From JBDTMC01 sp039934475 (lineage in GTDB: Bacteria > Acidobacteriota > Terriglobia > Bryobacterales > Bryobacteraceae): DNA of 8,524 bases. The stretch lies in the NCBI GenBank assembly GCA_039934475.1, contig JBDTMC010000346.1, forward strand, positions 1 through 8,524, written 5' to 3'. Below the pieces are notes generated by a model. That model was given only the letters and a program-made list of their open reading frames with translations. It was not told the origin of the DNA and searched no databases. A program made the translations under genes and the position numbers. Shown here piece after piece: positions 6,344 through 8,524 of the stretch (the stretch's first letter is position 1; every line of letters starts with the position of its first letter).

Positions 6344-6401
6344 CGCCCGATAAGAGGCATGTTCCAAAGAGCGTCAAGGGACGTTGTTACGTTTTTTTGT
6401 T

Positions 6402-8524
6402 CTACTGCACCGTCAGATTCCTCGCATAACTCAGGGTCGCGCTGAATCCAGCCGAGGAAGCCTGTCCGCCCGACACCAGCGGCGCTGTAAACGGCTCCGA
6501 ATTCACCGTCTCCACCGCTAGAATCGCCGAACCGCTATTGAGGTAGGCCTCAATACTCGCCGGAGGCAGGTAGCTGAGCACCGCCGCCGGGATGGTGTAC
6601 GACCCTTGCGAGGCCGGCACCTGGCACGTGAAGGTCACCGTATGCAGGATGTTGGTGTCTGTAGCGTCTTTTCCCAACACAGCGGTCGAGCTGCCGACGA
6701 TGTACACTTGGCCCGTCCCGCCGGTCCAACTCAAGGCCAACGGTCTCGACCGGTCTATCGTGTTTAGTGAATCCCAACCCGTCACCGCAAAGGTGGTCGG
6801 GAAAGTGACGGCCCCGTTGAAGGCTCCCACCCCGGTGCCCCCGGTACTGCTCACCGTATAGCGTCCGCCGCCCACGATGGTACCGCTCGGCGCAAGATAG
6901 CCATAAACCGGCCCCGGATTGGAACTCATCACTGGAAGCGCCACCCCGGACCCGAAGCCGGGCCCACCGGCCGTAGGCGAGCCTAAGTTGAGGTAGCCCT
7001 CCGGCGAAGCGGGATTCTTCACGGTCGCCACCGCGGTCCTGTCCTGGATCGCGCAGGCGTCTATCTTGATTCCCGCGTAAATAGCGGCATACTCGGCGGC
7101 GGTGTATAGAGCAATTCCGCCGCTGATAATCTCCTGGTTGGCCGTGATCGTACTCGCGGGCGCACCGGGCGAAAGGATTTGCGTTGTGGTCAGCGTCGTT
7201 TTAGCAATACCGAAGCCGCCCAGGGCAATGGTTCCACCGCCGTCCAGCGCGTTCAAAGCGTCTTTACTGAGTAGCGGGTCAGTGCAGGTATCCTGCCCGC
7301 CGGCGGCAATCGGAATGGACACCGCGTTGCTAAGCTCTCCCCCCGCACTCACCAGCACCGAAGCGAAGCAATCCGGAGCAGTATCCGCGGGCAAGGTGAA
7401 GTTGATCTGCCACAAGCCTGGGTAGCCGGATGATGCGCCGGCATACAGCGGCTTAATCGCCCTTCCGCTGACGATGACGCTGAAGGCGCCTGCCTGCGTT
7501 TGGTCTCCCGACGTGCCGCCTCCGTCGTTTGCCGCATCGGCGCCGCCGCCCGTTCCCCACAGCACCAGGGTGTCTCCCGGATGCGCGGGAGACAGCGTCC
7601 AATTCAACCCGTTGAACGCCGTACTTCCTTTGGTGAATCGGGTCAGGCTGACCCCGCCATTCACGTTCCCGATAGTCGCCTGTGCCGTTCCGGTCCCGCT
7701 ACTGTTGGCGGTGGCGATGCCGAAACTACGCGCCACCACGGTGACGTTTTGGGGCGCGCTGGTGAGTGTGTTGTATGTCACGCGCACCGCGTACGTTCCT
7801 GGGGCGATGGCGGAAGGCAGTAATCCCGCAATCTGCCCGGCCACGGTGTAGTACATCTTGGCCGGGATGGGTGCGCCGCCTGCCACCGGAGTGAAAGTGA
7901 CCGACGTCCCCGCCAGCGCGGCCAGATACGGCGCCGCCGCCACCACGATATTCGCTGGCCCCATCGCGCTTCCAAAGATCACAAAGAAGGTATCCGGCGC
8001 CAGTTTACTCTGATACCCGAGAGCGTTTTGAACGGTCGACGCCGAGAATACAGGCGCGCCTGCGCCAGTCACCGTCAGCGTGACGCTGAATGTGAGCGAA
8101 GATCCCCCGCCGTTCAAGGTAACGGCCCCCTGGTAGACACCGCCCGGAACCCCTGCCGGGTTTACCGAAACCGTCAGACTGGCGGGCGTCGTCCCGCTTG
8201 TCGGCGTCACCGTTAGCCAATTCCCACCCGAAGTGGTGGTCGCCGTAGCCGTAAATGTCGAGGCTGCCCCGGAACTGGTCACGCTCACGGTCTGGTTCGC
8301 CGGGCTCGCCCCGCCGATCGTGTAGGAGAAGGATAAGGAACTGGGTTGAGTAGTCAATCCAGTCGCCGGCGCGACCTTCCTCACGCGTACAACGCCACCG
8401 CCGCTACCAGCGATGTACAGGTTCCCAGCCGGATCCAGCGCCACGTCCTTCGCCACGCCGATGTAGGCGCTCGTCGCCGGACCGCCATCGCCGATCGGAG
8501 TGGATGCGGTGCCGCCGCCGATCC
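6402..8524 (-). CDS. Large modular secreted protein, C-terminal part: NHL repeat, BACON-like domain, TIGR03437 and acidobacterial C-terminal module; 5' truncated
   Basis: The frame runs off the right edge; 706 codons are visible. The GTG at 8456 is not the true start, because the residues before it (GDGGPATSAY) already belong to an NHL repeat. Numbering from that GTG, one NHL repeat ends near residue 28 (VALDPAGNLYIAG, then VRKV). Residues 35-131 form an Ig-like BACON-type domain (PSSLSFSYTIGG, GNWLTVTPTSGTTP, VPGGVYQGAVTL). Residues 133-385 match the Solibacter C-terminal domain TIGR03437 (VQNALGYQSKLAPDTFFVIFG, VTFTPVAGGAPIPAKMYYT, GDTLVLWGTGGG, LWQINFTLP). Residues 390-684 form a module I recall from other acidobacterial proteins (VGAFNGAVTFP, then TIDRSRPLALSWTGGTGQVYI and SYTIPAAVLSYLPP). 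The N-terminal part is expected to be a beta-propeller with an export signal. Such proteins are presumed extracellular; no enzymatic residues are visible and the function is unknown. Confidence 0.85.
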   Translation of the reverse strand, partial: IGGGTASTPIGDGGPATSAYIGVAKDVALDPAGNLYIAGSGGGVVRVRKVAPATGLTTQPSSLSFSYTIGGASPANQTVSVTSSGAASTFTATATTTSGGNWLTVTPTSGTTPASLTVSVNPAGVPGGVYQGAVTLNGGGSSLTFSVTLTVTGAGAPVFSASTVQNALGYQSKLAPDTFFVIFGSAMGPANIVVAAAPYLAALAGTSVTFTPVAGGAPIPAKMYYTVAGQIAGLLPSAIAPGTYAVRVTYNTLTSAPQNVTVVARSFGIATANSSGTGTAQATIGNVNGGVSLTRFTKGSTAFNGLNWTLSPAHPGDTLVLWGTGGGADAANDGGGTSGDQTQAGAFSVIVSGRAIKPLYAGASSGYPGLWQINFTLPADTAPDCFASVLVSAGGELSNAVSIPIAAGGQDTCTDPLLSKDALNALDGGGTIALGGFGIAKTTLTTTQILSPGAPASTITANQEIISGGIALYTAAEYAAIYAGIKIDACAIQDRTAVATVKNPASPEGYLNLGSPTAGGPGFGSGVALPVMSSNPGPVYGYLAPSGTIVGGGRYTVSSTGGTGVGAFNGAVTFPTTFAVTGWDSLNTIDRSRPLALSWTGGTGQVYIVGSSTAVLGKDATDTNILHTVTFTCQVPASQGSYTIPAAVLSYLPPASIEAYLNSGSAILAVETVNSEPFTAPLVSGGQASSAGFSATLSYARNLTVQ

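Larger units (their letters stand above)
6053..6401. other. 349-bp intergenic region with probable insertion-sequence scar
   Basis: This gap separates the starts side of the beta-barrel gene from the 3' end of the large NHL-type gene; both lie on the minus strand. It must hold the promoter of the beta-barrel gene, but I could not assign convincing -35/-10 boxes. It is less GC-rich than the flanks and contains a 7-bp tandem repeat (ACACGCT twice, 6189-6202), a nested inverted repeat (6178-6223), a plus-strand frame resembling an IS630-type transposase N-terminus (from 6260) and a 10-bp palindrome CTAGATCTAG (6327-6336). There is no intact gene. Confidence 0.6.

Noticed and set aside
6381..6398. 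ACGT-TGTT-ACGT followed by seven T as a plus-strand terminator
   Set aside because: A 4-bp stem is too weak, and no intact plus-strand gene precedes it.

Overview
The window looks like chromosomal DNA from an Acidobacteriota bacterium of the Solibacter/Bryobacter type. The main reason is the protein at the right edge. It combines NHL-type beta-propeller repeats, a BACON-like Ig domain and the roughly 240-residue 'Solibacter uncharacterized C-terminal domain' (TIGR03437), a combination I associate with that lineage. High GC, C/G-rich third codon positions and abundant secreted carbohydrate-active proteins agree with this. The assignment rests on domain recognition only, with no database search.

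Left part (1-4922, all plus strand). Four genes follow each other closely, with gaps of 42, 5 and 7 bp, and read like one operon: (i) the 3' part of a polytopic membrane protein resembling the C-terminal half of a GT-C/GT39-type glycosyltransferase, cut by the window edge; (ii) an exported protein with an N-terminal beta-rich domain and an FGE/SUMF1-fold domain that lacks the catalytic cysteines; (iii) a cytoplasmic TIM-barrel protein of the sugar phosphate isomerase/epimerase (xylose isomerase-like) family; (iv) an exported GH29 alpha-L-fucosidase with a Tat-like signal and a C-terminal F5/8-type (CBM32-like) domain. Together they suggest removal of fucose from an external glycan, followed by intracellular sugar isomerisation. 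The membrane glycosyltransferase-like gene may only be a positional neighbour.

Middle part (about 4923-6400). This stretch has visibly lower GC: hand-counted lines are about 45-48%, against about 68% for a line in the isomerase gene. It holds two minus-strand genes with strong Shine-Dalgarno sites: a 70-residue DUF3606 protein, and a 276-residue exported protein joining a DUF5666-like beta domain to an outer-membrane beta-barrel. A 349-bp gap (6053-6401) follows. It contains an imperfect inverted repeat and a short plus-strand reading frame that resembles the N-terminus of an IS630-type transposase, probably a decayed insertion sequence. A perfect 11-bp inverted repeat lies inside the DUF3606 gene, and a 12-bp direct repeat sits at the convergent gene ends.

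Right part (6402-8524, minus strand). This is the C-terminal 706 codons of the large modular NHL/BACON/TIGR03437 protein. Its 5' end lies beyond the window.

I found no tRNA, rRNA, CRISPR array or convincing rho-independent terminator. I see no clear evidence of a wholly new system. The best leads are the cysteine-less FGE-fold protein in a fucosidase operon and the lower-GC insert with an IS scar.
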